Assembly: GCA_020634155.1 (NCBI GenBank)
Contig: JACKCI010000001.1
Location: 1,922,001 to 1,986,000, forward strand
Length of the DNA stretch: 64,000 nucleotides
Origin: Anaerolineales bacterium
GTDB taxonomy: Bacteria > Chloroflexota > Anaerolineae > Aggregatilineales > J027
Direction of reading: 5' to 3'
This document shows, in pieces, positions 46,083-55,867 of the stretch. The position numbers and the translations under genes were made by a program. A model generated the notes under the pieces. The model searched no databases. It was not told where the DNA came from and worked only from the letters and a program-made list of their open reading frames with translations. The first letter of the stretch is position 1. Every line of letters starts with the position of its first letter.

Positions 46083-48065
46083 CTATCCTGATTTTTGGCG
46101 GCGGCCTGTTAACTCTCGAACCGCTTGTTCCAGTAAGCGCTGGGCACGGGTATACATGCGAATATTTTCTTGCTCCTCTGTCTCCAACACCTCCTGTTCA
46201 TTGGTGCTGGTGAAGAAGTAACGCTCATTGCGTTCACGTTTAAGACGCTCAAGGCGTAGTTGCAGCCCTGCGACTAAAAAAGCGAGCTGCTCACGATCTG
46301 CGACGGCATGGTTCACCTCGCGCAGAATACTGGCTAATTCTGTAGTATGCAACGGAGACGCTTGTTTTTCAAATACTTCGAGACCCAACACAATGTCCTC
46401 AGCAATCTCCAACGGCACTTCATAGCTCAAGAAGATATAAGGATCTTCTTGATAATTGGCCGTTTCAATCAGTTTGAAGACTGTGCGATAGTCTTCACGG
46501 CTGAAGTCAGCGCTATGGAGTGGTCCTAAGAGCGGCATAGCGATAGGGTCACTACCCGCCATCTCACGCAATTTGCGGTTGAGGCTAAACAGCCATGCAG
46601 GTTGATGCAGCAACGAGGCAATACAATGACGCTCCAAAGCATGTCCATTGGGTAAATTGCGAGAAGGGGCCGCCCGATGATTTTGATGGGGGGTGGCACG
46701 CGGTACTCGTTGAGCGGTAGTTGCGTTGCGGGCATTGACAAGGGCAACCAAATCACGCTCGGCAATCCGCAGGCGTAGCGCCAAGCGCTGGATGTTCTGA
46801 TGACGGTGTAAGTCATTTTCGGTGGCAGTCAACAGCGGCAATAATTGACGGGCAACCTGCTCACGCTCTTGAATAGTCGCTTGGGGTGTTAGGTGCTTGG
46901 TGCCGACATCTATCACATAATCGACCAAAGGGATGGCACCCGCCACCACCGCAGGCCATTGTTCAGGGGTTGCCCGCAAAAAGTCATCGGGGTCTTTGCC
47001 TCTTGGTAATCGCAAAACACGCACATCGAGTGAGAGTTTACCCGCACTCCGCATCATGCTGCGGGTATCAAAAACGGCATTTTGCTGCGTCAGACTTTCG
47101 CGCACGACATCCAAACCACGCATGGTTGCATTCAAGCCTGCCTCGTCAGTATCAAGGGCCAAAATGAGGCCGTTAGCATGTTTAGCCAATTGCCGTACTT
47201 GGCTCTCAGTTAAGGCTGTTCCCATCTGAGCGACCACATTGCCATAACCTGCTTGGTGAGCTTGAATCACATCCATATAGCCCTCAACCACAATCACCGT
47301 CTCCTGCTCACGGATGCTCCGACGGGCAAGGTCGAAGCCATAGAGCAGCTTGCTTTTGTCGAATAGCGGCCCTTGTGGTGAGTTTAAATACTTGGGTTGC
47401 TGGTTATCGGACAGGGCGCGTGCCCCAAAGCCCAAGGTACGCCCACGTCCATCGCGTATGGGTATCATCAGGCGGTGACGAAAACGGTCATAGACACGCC
47501 CTTGGTCATTAGTAGAGGCCATGCCTGCTGCGATGAGTTCATCAATACTATAGCCGGAACGTCGAAAATGATTGAGGGCCACATCCCACTCATCGGGTGC
47601 ATAGCCCAACTGAAATTGACGCACGGTATCCTCGGTTAAGCCACGCTTGCCGAATACATAATCACGCACAGGGGCGGCGTCGGGTTCATGCAGCAGATAT
47701 TCCATATAGAGGCTGGCGGCGGTGTCCAACAGGGTCAGGAGACGGTCATCGGCTTCTTGGCGGGCACGGTCTTCATCAGACTGTTGATGAATCTCAACGC
47801 CAGCCTGCCCCGCTAATTTTTGCAGGGTGTCACGGAAATCGAGGTGTTCGATTTTCATGACGAAGGTAAAAATATCGCCCCCCTCAGCACAGGAGCCAAA
47901 GCAGCGCCAGTGTTGAGATTCAGGGTAGACAACAAAAGATGGCGTCTTTTCCGCATGAAACGGACAAAGCGCCTTGTATGTGCGACCTGCCTTTTTCAGT
48001 GAGACATAGCGCGACACGACATCGACAATATCGAGACGTGCTTTAATTTCATCAACCACAGACAT
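46083..48065 (-). CDS. dnaG: DNA primase
   Basis: 660 residues. The N-terminal zinc-binding domain has CPFH...C..C ([23 protein letters not shown]). The RNA-polymerase core has [18 protein letters not shown], and the Toprim domain has [15 protein letters not shown] and ALDTDEAG. The C-terminal helicase-interaction region is present but poorly conserved. It synthesises RNA primers at the replication fork. It forms an operon with rpoD (4-bp gap) and has a plausible promoter at 48112-48140. Confidence 0.97.
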   Translation of the reverse strand: MSVVDEIKARLDIVDVVSRYVSLKKAGRTYKALCPFHAEKTPSFVVYPESQHWRCFGSCAEGGDIFTFVMKIEHLDFRDTLQKLAGQAGVEIHQQSDEDRARQEADDRLLTLLDTAASLYMEYLLHEPDAAPVRDYVFGKRGLTEDTVRQFQLGYAPDEWDVALNHFRRSGYSIDELIAAGMASTNDQGRVYDRFRHRLMIPIRDGRGRTLGFGARALSDNQQPKYLNSPQGPLFDKSKLLYGFDLARRSIREQETVIVVEGYMDVIQAHQAGYGNVVAQMGTALTESQVRQLAKHANGLILALDTDEAGLNATMRGLDVVRESLTQQNAVFDTRSMMRSAGKLSLDVRVLRLPRGKDPDDFLRATPEQWPAVVAGAIPLVDYVIDVGTKHLTPQATIQEREQVARQLLPLLTATENDLHRHQNIQRLALRLRIAERDLVALVNARNATTAQRVPRATPHQNHRAAPSRNLPNGHALERHCIASLLHQPAWLFSLNRKLREMAGSDPIAMPLLGPLHSADFSREDYRTVFKLIETANYQEDPYIFLSYEVPLEIAEDIVLGLEVFEKQASPLHTTELASILREVNHAVADREQLAFLVAGLQLRLERLKRERNERYFFTSTNEQEVLETEEQENIRMYTRAQRLLEQAVRELTGRRQKSG

Positions 48066-48111
48066 CGCAGGAGGGTGCCTTTACCGGGAAGGTTTGATCG
48101 TTCCCATAGCA

Positions 48112-48140
48112 TTATAGTCAAGTAAATGACCCAACGCAAA
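48112..48140 (-). promoter_or_regulatory. Putative promoter of dnaG-rpoD
   Basis: On the minus strand TTGCGT, a 17-nt spacer, then TATAAT, giving a leader of about 40 nt before the dnaG ATG at 48065. A TACAAT box at 48167-48172 on the plus strand may serve the divergent BON-domain gene. Confidence 0.45.
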
Positions 48141-48200
48141 TCTGGCAAGTCCGGCCACACCCCATTACAATAGGGGATAAATGAGAAAGAGGGAACTCGT

Positions 48201-48617
48201 ATGGAAGAAACTGTTGTTTATATTCGCACCGATGAGGACATTTTAGAAGACGTTCATCGCTTGATTCGCAGCTATCAACCCTTGAAGATGGCCCAAACCC
48301 AGTTCACCTGCCGCGTCCGTAGCGGAGTCGTGAAGGTCGTTGGTCATGTCAACTCTGAACTCAACCGACGCCTCTTTTTGCAGAATCTCCCCGATATTGA
48401 GGGCGTGATGGCGGTCGATGACAGTGAACTATTTGACGACGAAAGCCTGCGCTTGACCGTTGCCAAACTGTTGCCAATGGGTATCCGTCTACGGATCAAT
48501 TATGGGGTGGTGTCGCTTAGTGGGAAGCTACCAGCAGGGGCCAATGTCGATGAGATTAAAGGCATGATTGCTGAACTACCCGGTGTCAAAGCGGTTGTCA
48601 CCAACCTAATTGACTAA
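48201..48617 (+). CDS. BON-domain protein
   Basis: 138 residues, no signal peptide. Two BON-like modules: about 10-70 (GVVKVVGHVNSELNRRLFLQNLPDIEGVMAVDD) and about 74-138 (GVVSLSGKLPAGANVDEIKGMIAELPGVKAVVTNLID). BON domains bind phospholipid membranes or anionic surfaces and often appear in stress-related proteins. AAAGAGGGAAC lies upstream. The stop overlaps the next start as TAATG, coupling it to a secreted esterase. Confidence 0.75.
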   Translation: MEETVVYIRTDEDILEDVHRLIRSYQPLKMAQTQFTCRVRSGVVKVVGHVNSELNRRLFLQNLPDIEGVMAVDDSELFDDESLRLTVAKLLPMGIRLRINYGVVSLSGKLPAGANVDEIKGMIAELPGVKAVVTNLID

Positions 48618-49606
48618 TGAGCAGACGACTGTTCTGGGTGATGATGGCAATTGTCGCAGGCGTAACAGCCTGTGAACCACTGGCTCCTGAACCGAATAGC
48701 CAAGCGGTTGTCATCATCACTAACACACCCACTGAAGGGCCAACCACCACCCTCTCCCCCACGCCTTTGTTGGCATCGCGGACGCCTGAACCCACGCTAA
48801 CCCCAACCATTGCGTCTAGCCCAACCCCCACCGTGCAACCCTGCAACGAAGACGGGGGACAGGTGATTGATAGCGTTTTCCAAAGCGAAATTGCAGGGCG
48901 ATTGATCGACTATCGGATGGTTCAGCCACCGTGCTTCTATACATCAGGGCGGCGCTATCCCTATGTCATCTTGCTGCACGGCTCAGGCTTTGATTACACA
49001 GAATGGACGGATGGGGTTGGCATTCACGAAACACTGGATGCAGCCTTACAAGATCCAACCAGTGGCATTGGACCAATGGTGCTGATTATGCCAAATGGGG
49101 GCGAGTTCTCCGAACTGAATCAATTTAACGAAGGGCGCTCCTATGAAGACATTATCCTTAACGAATTGATTCCCGAAGTTGAGCGCGACTTCTGTCTCTG
49201 GAATGAACCCGATGGGCGGGCGATTGGCGGAATCTCGCGGGGGGGATTCTGGGCTTTTAGCATTGCGTTGCGTTGGCCGGAGATGTTTCGCTCTGTGGGA
49301 GGGCATAGTGCCTATTTTGTAGACGACAACGCCCCACCCTCACGCAACCCGCTGGCGCTCGTAGGCAACTTGCAGTGGAACACCCCGCTACGGATTTATC
49401 TTGACCACGCCCAAAACGACGCGGGTGGACCCAATATCATCCGCTTTGCCGATGTGCTGCGCTCCAACAACGTGCAATTCACATATGAAATCAGCGCAAC
49501 AGGCGGGCATAATAACGAATATTGGGCCTCCAAAGCCGAGGACTATCTACGCTTCTATGGGGCGGTCTGGCCCAAATTCGTCGAGGAACTACCCACATGC
49601 TATTAG
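48617..49606 (+). CDS. Secreted lipoprotein esterase (esterase-D/IroE-like alpha/beta hydrolase)
   Basis: 329 residues. Lipobox VTAC (Cys19), a Thr/Pro-rich linker at about 30-75, then an alpha/beta-hydrolase domain. It has YPYVILLHGSGFDY, nucleophile GGISRGGFW (Ser207), an Asp in IYLDHAQNDAG and a His in SATGGHNNEYW. It is a surface-held carboxylesterase of the Fes/IroE/esterase-D type, which often cleaves feruloyl, acetyl or siderophore esters; the substrate here is unknown. Its paralogue follows directly and overlaps it by 10 bp. Confidence 0.82.
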   Translation: MSRRLFWVMMAIVAGVTACEPLAPEPNSQAVVIITNTPTEGPTTTLSPTPLLASRTPEPTLTPTIASSPTPTVQPCNEDGGQVIDSVFQSEIAGRLIDYRMVQPPCFYTSGRRYPYVILLHGSGFDYTEWTDGVGIHETLDAALQDPTSGIGPMVLIMPNGGEFSELNQFNEGRSYEDIILNELIPEVERDFCLWNEPDGRAIGGISRGGFWAFSIALRWPEMFRSVGGHSAYFVDDNAPPSRNPLALVGNLQWNTPLRIYLDHAQNDAGGPNIIRFADVLRSNNVQFTYEISATGGHNNEYWASKAEDYLRFYGAVWPKFVEELPTCY

Positions 49607-50775
49607 GCCAAATTCACAAATTTTTCATGATTGTCGGGGTTTTGTCCATTATCGTTATAGGATTTGGACAACCCCACTCCATACACGCCGATAGTGGCGG
49701 GGTTATCAGTTTTGGGGAACCGATTGAGGGTGATTTGACGCCCACCGAGAAGGATACATGGACATTCTGGGCGGAAGCTGACCAATCCATTGCCATTGCC
49801 GCCGAGCGTTCACCCGTTGACCAAGAGGGTGATTTGAATCTCGCGCTCGAACTCTATGACCCGGCTAACGTCCTGATTGCCAGCGATGACAACAGCGGAC
49901 GGCGCTCCGATGCGGCGCTGTTTGGTGTGCACCTATCCCAAAGCGGCCTGTATGCCATTCGGGTCTTGAGCAATGGCACCAGCGGCACCTATCGCTTAAC
50001 CTTAGCTGAAGTTGACCTGCCCGAAGGCTGCCAAACACCTGCAGGAGCGATGGCACGCTATCAGTGGCAGAGTGTTATCGCGGGCGAGGCACTGGCCTAC
50101 CGAGTCTATATGCCGCCTTGCTACGAGGCCACCGGACTGCGCTACCCCTATATCATCTTGATGCACGGCTCGATTAGTACCGATAGCCATTGGGATGAAA
50201 TCGGGATGGATGAAGCAGTAGCGGTGGGCGTCGCGCTTGGGCGCATCCCACCTATTGCGCTGGTTATGCCCTACGGGGGCGAAATCGCCAACATGAACAT
50301 CTTTTCGGATACCTATTCTTATGAAAATGCCATCCTGCGTGAGATTATCCCCATCGTAGAGAATTCGTTTTGCTTAGATGGTACTCGACGAGCGATTGGG
50401 GGTATCTCGCGGGGGGGGTTCTGGGCCTATGAAATCGGCTTTCGGCACCCCGACCTGTTTGATGCAATTGGGGGGCACAGCCCTGTATTTGACCTTACCC
50501 ATGCGCCCCCTGCTTATAACCCGCTGATGGTGGTGGAGACGCTCGATTGGACGGAAGATAGCCCACGTCTATATATTGACCGAGGCGAAGATGATTATTG
50601 GCGTGACAATATCGACCTGATGGCCCCTCGGCTAGAAGCGGCAGGTATTCCCTTCACCTTTGACCTCAATCAAGGGGAGCATAGCGAAGCCTACTGGACG
50701 GCCCATCTGAATGACTATCTGGACTTCTATACAGCAGGTTGGCAACTAGAAGACTATCAGCCCTGCCAAGGTTAG
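49597..50775 (+). CDS. Secreted esterase with N-terminal PPC domain
   Basis: 392 residues. A signal peptide (about 8-28) leads to a PPC-type beta-sandwich at about 33-140 (GDLTPTEKDTWTFWAEADQS, ASDDNSGRRSDAAL). A hydrolase domain parallel to that of the preceding gene follows: YPYIILMHGSIST, nucleophile GGISRGGFWAYE (Ser271), YIDRGEDDYW, and GEHSEAYW with the His. The two proteins thus share the catalytic part but differ in the non-catalytic module. The ATG at 49597 overlaps the previous stop. Confidence 0.82.
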   Translation: MLLGQIHKFFMIVGVLSIIVIGFGQPHSIHADSGGVISFGEPIEGDLTPTEKDTWTFWAEADQSIAIAAERSPVDQEGDLNLALELYDPANVLIASDDNSGRRSDAALFGVHLSQSGLYAIRVLSNGTSGTYRLTLAEVDLPEGCQTPAGAMARYQWQSVIAGEALAYRVYMPPCYEATGLRYPYIILMHGSISTDSHWDEIGMDEAVAVGVALGRIPPIALVMPYGGEIANMNIFSDTYSYENAILREIIPIVENSFCLDGTRRAIGGISRGGFWAYEIGFRHPDLFDAIGGHSPVFDLTHAPPAYNPLMVVETLDWTEDSPRLYIDRGEDDYWRDNIDLMAPRLEAAGIPFTFDLNQGEHSEAYWTAHLNDYLDFYTAGWQLEDYQPCQG

Positions 50776-50842
50776 AAAACCTTTCGTTGTCCTGTCCGCA
50801 GATTTCTTGTAGAGTGTAGGTATAGTGAAAGAGAGATGGACT

Positions 50843-51256
50843 ATGCCCTACGAGTTTATTCGGCTTTCACCGGAACTGTATTTGATACGGTGGTACCGTT
50901 CTCCTTCAGTTGCTGAAGCCACCCAATTTGTGGATGAACACCTCCAATTATTGGATAACGCCCTACATCCACTCTATTTCATCTCCGATCTACGCCAAGG
51001 CTATATCACCGATACAATAGTCATCCGCCGCCTTGCCAAGTTGACCCAACACGCCAACTATGGCGGAGGTACGGCTTTCGGCACCAGCAACAACCTCGCC
51101 AGTTCCTTTGTGGGCATCTTTTTCCGCTTCGCACGCGGCGTCAAGTACGAACACAATATCTGGCACACCGCCAAGGAAGCGCTGGATTATCTCGAAAGCC
51201 TCAAAACTGGATTAACGGCAAACATCAACTGGGACGATACGCTCAACTACGTTTAA
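50843..51256 (+). CDS. Small cytoplasmic protein, STAS/SpoIIAA-like
   Basis: 137 residues, no signal peptide. The layout (EFIRLSPELYLIRWYRSPSVAEATQFVDEHL, then PLYFISDLRQGY, then ANYGGGTAFGTSNNLASSFVGIFFRF, ending KEALDYLESL) resembles SpoIIAA-like/STAS folds that are common in Chloroflexota and often of unknown role. The call rests on strand/helix order only. AGAGAG precedes ATG 50843, preferred over a GTG 18 bases earlier. Confidence 0.5.
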   Translation: MPYEFIRLSPELYLIRWYRSPSVAEATQFVDEHLQLLDNALHPLYFISDLRQGYITDTIVIRRLAKLTQHANYGGGTAFGTSNNLASSFVGIFFRFARGVKYEHNIWHTAKEALDYLESLKTGLTANINWDDTLNYV

Positions 51257-51264
51257 GGCTATGC

Positions 51265-51270
51265 TATAAT
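51265..51270 (+). promoter_or_regulatory. Possible -10 box for the PPC exoprotein pair
   Basis: TATAAT 28 bp before the start at 51298; no recognisable -35. The start itself has GAGGATG upstream. Confidence 0.35.
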
Positions 51271-51297
51271 CACCATGCGACCGAGGATGATAAACGC

Positions 51298-52887
51298 ATG
51301 GGATTCAAACAAACACTAGCTTTAACGTTGGTTCTAGCGATTGGCCTTGTACTGATTGCATCCCCTAGCCACGCCCAAGACAATGGGCTGTTTCCGTTGG
51401 GGCAAACGATTACAGGTACCCTTAGCCCAGCACAACCTGAACAAAGTTGGATATTTGACGCCGAGGCAGGTACCCGCGTGAGCATCATCGCACGGGTAGC
51501 GGGTGAAACACCTATCACGCTCATCTTGATGCAGTCCAGCGGTGCCTTGCTCGTCAGCAAAAATACCGATGAGGAAGGGGTGGCGAGTGTGGCCCAGCTT
51601 TATTTGGAGGGGGGAACCTATACTGTCAAACTACGGGGTGATTTTAGCGCCTCGGCTCAGACGGTAGGCTTTGAGTTAACGGTCATTCCCATTGGCAGCC
51701 AAACCCTAACCCCCACACCAACCCTCCCTTCCGATTTATCAACACCCGCACCTGAAACCGAAGACCCTCTACTCCCTAGCAGCCGCATTGAGATTGGGCG
51801 CGACCTTGTTGGAGCCTTCACCCAAGACGGGCAAGAACACCGCTATACCTTCCTTGGCTATGCCGAAGACCGCATTACTTTTGGCTTAAGCCGCTTAGAT
51901 GACACGGCGACCTTTGACCCCATCATTCGCTTGCAAGCACCCAATGGCGACATCATCGCTGAAAATGATAATTATGGTGACTCACCAGACGCACTGATTA
52001 TCAACTTTCAACTTCCCGCGACAGGGGTCTATACCTTGTATGTGGGCGGCGTCAATGGGGTTGGCACAGGCGGCTATCGAGTGGCAGTTGGGGCAGGCTT
52101 TACCCTACGCGACGTTGAGCATGGGATTGCCCCTCATAATGAACCTGTTGTGGCGACCATTGAAGCCTATGGTGTGCGTGAGGTGTGGTTGGCGGAGGTC
52201 ACGGCAGGCGATAGTCTATCAGTCTCAGTCGAGGCATGGAATAACAGCAGCCTTGACCCGATGGTTGAAGTGGTTTCACCCAGTGGTGTAACACTGGGCT
52301 TTGATGATGATAGCGGAGCCAATAGCAACGCCATTTTGGTGGGTATTCCGGCTCCTGAAACAGGTCTGTACCGCATCCATATTGCGGCCTATAACCACAC
52401 TAGCATCGGAAGCTATCGGCTATGGTGGCAACGTGATAGTGCGATTCCAACCCCAGCACCTAAGACACCTGCACCACCCTCGATTGAAGCTTCCTCTGGT
52501 GAGATTACACCCACTTTCGACCCTGCCAGCACAGTTGAAGCGACTGTAATACCAGCGACAGGTACCCCCGCCCCACCGTTAGGCAGCAGCGGTTCAGAAT
52601 TAATTGCACTTAGTGCCAATGAAGTCGCTAACCGCCAGATTGACCTTGTGGTTGGGCAAACCCTCCTCCTGTATGTTGAGGGCCATTGGAGTTTTGACCC
52701 CGTTTTGGAAATCTATACCCCCGACGGGTATTTGCTCAACCGTGTTGATGACGTCGGCGAAGGGTCCAGTTATGACATCAACCCGCGCATGAATGTGCCG
52801 ATTGAGGAAAATGGACGGTATACCGTGCGGGTTTATGGCTACGAATACACAGAAGGGGCCTTCACGCTCCATTGGAATGTACGATAG
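51298..52887 (+). CDS. Secreted protein of four PPC-like domains
   Basis: 529 residues. Signal peptide (cleavage near SHAQ, residue 25), then PPC-like beta sandwiches at about 29-125, 160-262, 265-385 and 435-529, separated by Thr/Pro-rich linkers. Each has the usual TWxF/YTF start, a D-x-Y/L-x-P segment and a GTYxLxV-like end. There is no catalytic domain. PPC modules normally hang on secreted proteases and are removed or bind substrate; here they make up the whole protein, which points to a binding or matrix role. Its partner follows 12 bp downstream. Confidence 0.8.
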   Translation: MGFKQTLALTLVLAIGLVLIASPSHAQDNGLFPLGQTITGTLSPAQPEQSWIFDAEAGTRVSIIARVAGETPITLILMQSSGALLVSKNTDEEGVASVAQLYLEGGTYTVKLRGDFSASAQTVGFELTVIPIGSQTLTPTPTLPSDLSTPAPETEDPLLPSSRIEIGRDLVGAFTQDGQEHRYTFLGYAEDRITFGLSRLDDTATFDPIIRLQAPNGDIIAENDNYGDSPDALIINFQLPATGVYTLYVGGVNGVGTGGYRVAVGAGFTLRDVEHGIAPHNEPVVATIEAYGVREVWLAEVTAGDSLSVSVEAWNNSSLDPMVEVVSPSGVTLGFDDDSGANSNAILVGIPAPETGLYRIHIAAYNHTSIGSYRLWWQRDSAIPTPAPKTPAPPSIEASSGEITPTFDPASTVEATVIPATGTPAPPLGSSGSELIALSANEVANRQIDLVVGQTLLLYVEGHWSFDPVLEIYTPDGYLLNRVDDVGEGSSYDINPRMNVPIEENGRYTVRVYGYEYTEGAFTLHWNVR

Positions 52888-52899
52888 GACAACAACAAC

Positions 52900-55083
52900 A
52901 TGCACAAACTGATATGGGCGCTGGTCGTGATAGCTCTGTGTGGTCTAGTGCGGGTGGGGCCAAGCCATGCCCAACAAGGCGGACAACCCCTCCGCCCCGA
53001 TGTCGTCAATACTGGCACCATCAACAACGCAGGTGAGGTCGATACGTGGCTCTATGATGGCACCGGCACCGCCCTCGTCCGCCTAACGCTGACCGCCACC
53101 AGCGCTGAGTTGCAGCCCTATCTACAAGTGCTAGATTACAATGGCGGGATTATCGCCAGCACAACAGGCAATCCAGCCCAAGCTGATGTGCGCTTGCCCG
53201 CCACTGGCACCTATCGTGTCCTCGTTAGCGGGAATGAGAATACCACAGGCGGCTATGAATTAACTCTCGAAGTCCTCTCTGAACCTGCCCGCCAACCCCT
53301 CCCCACCGTGGTCGGCACCAGCACCATGATTGCCCCTAGCCCCACTCCAAATGGCACCCAACCGCCAACTTTTATCCCCGCAGGACCACAGCAAGGCCAA
53401 CAGATTGAGGTCGGGCAAATTGTAGAAGGGCTGCTCAATAGCGGGCGCTGGGATGTCTGGGAATTTGTAGGCAGCATGGGGCAACAAGTCACCATTCGGC
53501 TGCGTTCCGGTGATTTTGACCCCTATCTTGAGTTGTATGGCCCTAGTGATGACCGTGTGGCGCTGTTTAGCGATGACGACAGTGGGCGAGGACGGAATGC
53601 GACGCTGTATGCTATGACCTTGCCAGAGGCAGGCACCTATCGTATCTTTGCACGCTCCTATGAGAATAAGGGCGCGGGGGCCTATCGGCTCTCGTTGGAA
53701 CCTGATACAGGCTTTGCCCCATCACAAGCCAACAGCCAGTCAATCGCCTATAACCAACTAATTGATGGGCAATTGGTCGATGAAGAGACCATCTATTATT
53801 TTGCAGGCCAAGCAGAAGATACCATCTCGGTGTTATTAACCTCACGCGATTTTGATGCCTTTGTCGAAATTCGAGACAGCAACGGTGTCTTGTTGGAAGA
53901 AAACGACGATGATGGGCGACGGGGCAGTAAGAACTCGGCTATCATCAATTATCAATTGCCCGCCGATGGCACCTATTTCTTGGTCGCAGCCGCCTATAGC
54001 TTTAGCAGTCAAGGGGGTTTCACGCTAGAGTTGCTCAATACCGCCCCAGAGCGCACCCATGAAGGCGAGATTAGCGTGGGGCAAACCGTCACCGCCCGCC
54101 TGCTGCCCGAAGCCAAAGCGGAATGGCATTTTTGGGGCGAGACCGGACAGGTGGTGAGCGTCGCGGCGCTGGCGGCTAACCCTAATGAAGGCTTTGACCT
54201 CTACCTAGAATTGGTCAGCCCTAGCGGGTCGCTGGCCTCGGATGATGATGGGGGCTATCAGCGCAATCCAGCCCTGACCGACTTCCGCCTCAGAGAATAT
54301 GGTCTCTATACGGTGCGGGTCAGCGAGTATCGGGCCACGATTGGGGGCTATTATCATCTGGCCTTAGCTGATGGGCGGGTGTATTTTGCGCCGGATGGGA
54401 CACCGAGCGTCTATTTGCCCTTTGATGTGGACAATAGCGCCAGCGTTATTGACGCCCTTGATGATACAGAACACCGCTATCAGGTGTGGACCGTCACAGT
54501 GCCAGCCGGAGAATTACTGACGGCCTCGCTCCAAGTTGGCAATGGTGGGAGTGGTATCCTGCAAGATTTCTTCATTCAGATTTTGGGTTTGGATTGGGAA
54601 CCATTGGTCGAAAGCGTCACGGGTGAACTATATACCGAGAATATGGCAAGCACCACCGATTTATTGGTACTTGTCAACTATCAGGGTCATGATGTACAAC
54701 CATATCAGTTACAGTTGGCAACCGCGCTCACCCCACCCATAACGGCTGAACCGCGCCCCATCTTTGGCACCCTATTTGTGGATAAGGCCGTATCTGGCAC
54801 CCTTCCTGTTGGAGAACGTCATCTATGGCAATTCACAGCCCCCGCAGCAGGTACCTATCGCATTTCGATTGTGAAAGCCAATGCGGACGATAGTTATGAC
54901 CCCTATCTCTACATTCTCAATGCCGAGAGTCAGGTCATGGCTGAAGATGATGACAGCGGTGGTGGTCGTAATCCACAGATTACGGTGGAGTTACAGGCCG
55001 ATGAGGTCATACAGGTACAGGTTGCCAGCTTTGCCGACCGCACCACTGGTGATTATGAATTGACTGTTGAGGTAACAGACTAA
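52900..55083 (+). CDS. Secreted protein of about six PPC-like domains
   Basis: 727 residues. Signal peptide (cleavage near SHAQQ, residue 25), then PPC-like units at about 30-128, 165-270, 272-385, 388-485, 490-600 (weaker) and 620-727. DDDSGRGRNATL and DDDSGGGRNPQI are the recurring Asp-rich loops, which may bind calcium. No enzyme domain. It is paralogous to the preceding gene and probably co-transcribed with it and with the pseudouridine synthase 7 bp downstream. Confidence 0.8.
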   Translation: MHKLIWALVVIALCGLVRVGPSHAQQGGQPLRPDVVNTGTINNAGEVDTWLYDGTGTALVRLTLTATSAELQPYLQVLDYNGGIIASTTGNPAQADVRLPATGTYRVLVSGNENTTGGYELTLEVLSEPARQPLPTVVGTSTMIAPSPTPNGTQPPTFIPAGPQQGQQIEVGQIVEGLLNSGRWDVWEFVGSMGQQVTIRLRSGDFDPYLELYGPSDDRVALFSDDDSGRGRNATLYAMTLPEAGTYRIFARSYENKGAGAYRLSLEPDTGFAPSQANSQSIAYNQLIDGQLVDEETIYYFAGQAEDTISVLLTSRDFDAFVEIRDSNGVLLEENDDDGRRGSKNSAIINYQLPADGTYFLVAAAYSFSSQGGFTLELLNTAPERTHEGEISVGQTVTARLLPEAKAEWHFWGETGQVVSVAALAANPNEGFDLYLELVSPSGSLASDDDGGYQRNPALTDFRLREYGLYTVRVSEYRATIGGYYHLALADGRVYFAPDGTPSVYLPFDVDNSASVIDALDDTEHRYQVWTVTVPAGELLTASLQVGNGGSGILQDFFIQILGLDWEPLVESVTGELYTENMASTTDLLVLVNYQGHDVQPYQLQLATALTPPITAEPRPIFGTLFVDKAVSGTLPVGERHLWQFTAPAAGTYRISIVKANADDSYDPYLYILNAESQVMAEDDDSGGGRNPQITVELQADEVIQVQVASFADRTTGDYELTVEVTD

Positions 55084-55090
55084 ACCAATC

Positions 55091-55867
55091 ATGGAAGAAC
55101 GAATACAAAAGATCATTGCACATGCTGGGATTGCCTCGCGGCGAGAAGCCGAGGCGATGATCGAAGAAGGACTTGTCATGGTCAATGGCAAGCGTGCGAT
55201 ACTGGGTCAGAAGGCTGACCCCCAAAACGATAGCATCAAAGTGCGCGGCAAGGTGATACCTAAACCAGAACGCCTGCGCTATTTCTTGGTGCATAAACCC
55301 CGCGGAGTGCTTTCTGCCGCCAAGACCGACCCCCAACTGCCTGACCGCCCGTTGGTCACTGATTACGTTAAAAACGTCGATGAACGGCTCTATCCGGTGG
55401 GTCGCCTTGACCTCAATAGCGAGGGCTTGGTACTGCTCACCAACGATGGCACCTTGACCAATGAAATCACCCACCCGCGCTATGGGCATGAAAAAACCTA
55501 CAAGGTATTGCTCGAAGGCGAAATCAAAGAGGTGCGGCTGGAGGTCTGGCGGCGGGGTGTGACCCTGCCCGATGGCTACCGCACCGCACCCTGCCGTATC
55601 AAGATTTTGGAAGCCCGACGGGGAGAGACATGGATTCGGGTTATCATGCGAGATGGGCATAAGAACCAGATTCGCACAATTGCCGACATGCTCCAGCATC
55701 CCGTCAAGCGCCTGATTCGCACCCATATTGGCCCTCTTGCTATGGGTGACTTGCCGCCGGGTCAAGCCCGCGAACTCAGCCGTGATGAGGTATCGGCCCT
55801 CAAGCGTAACCTACGCCAACAACGGCAGAAAACTGAAAAACCCGACCGGAGCGACGAGAACGAATGA
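55091..55867 (+). CDS. rluB: rRNA pseudouridine synthase (RsuA/RluB/RluE/RluF family)
   Basis: 258 residues. An N-terminal S4 RNA-binding domain (ERIQKIIAHAGIASRREAEAMIEEGLVMVNG) is followed by the catalytic domain with VGRLDLNSEGLVLLTNDG (catalytic Asp) and IRTHIGPLAMGDLPPG. It isomerises a uridine in 23S or 16S rRNA; the exact site is not decidable, though length fits RluB-like proteins. It is followed by the acyltransferase with a 4-bp overlap (ATGA). Confidence 0.92.
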   Translation: MEERIQKIIAHAGIASRREAEAMIEEGLVMVNGKRAILGQKADPQNDSIKVRGKVIPKPERLRYFLVHKPRGVLSAAKTDPQLPDRPLVTDYVKNVDERLYPVGRLDLNSEGLVLLTNDGTLTNEITHPRYGHEKTYKVLLEGEIKEVRLEVWRRGVTLPDGYRTAPCRIKILEARRGETWIRVIMRDGHKNQIRTIADMLQHPVKRLIRTHIGPLAMGDLPPGQARELSRDEVSALKRNLRQQRQKTEKPDRSDENE

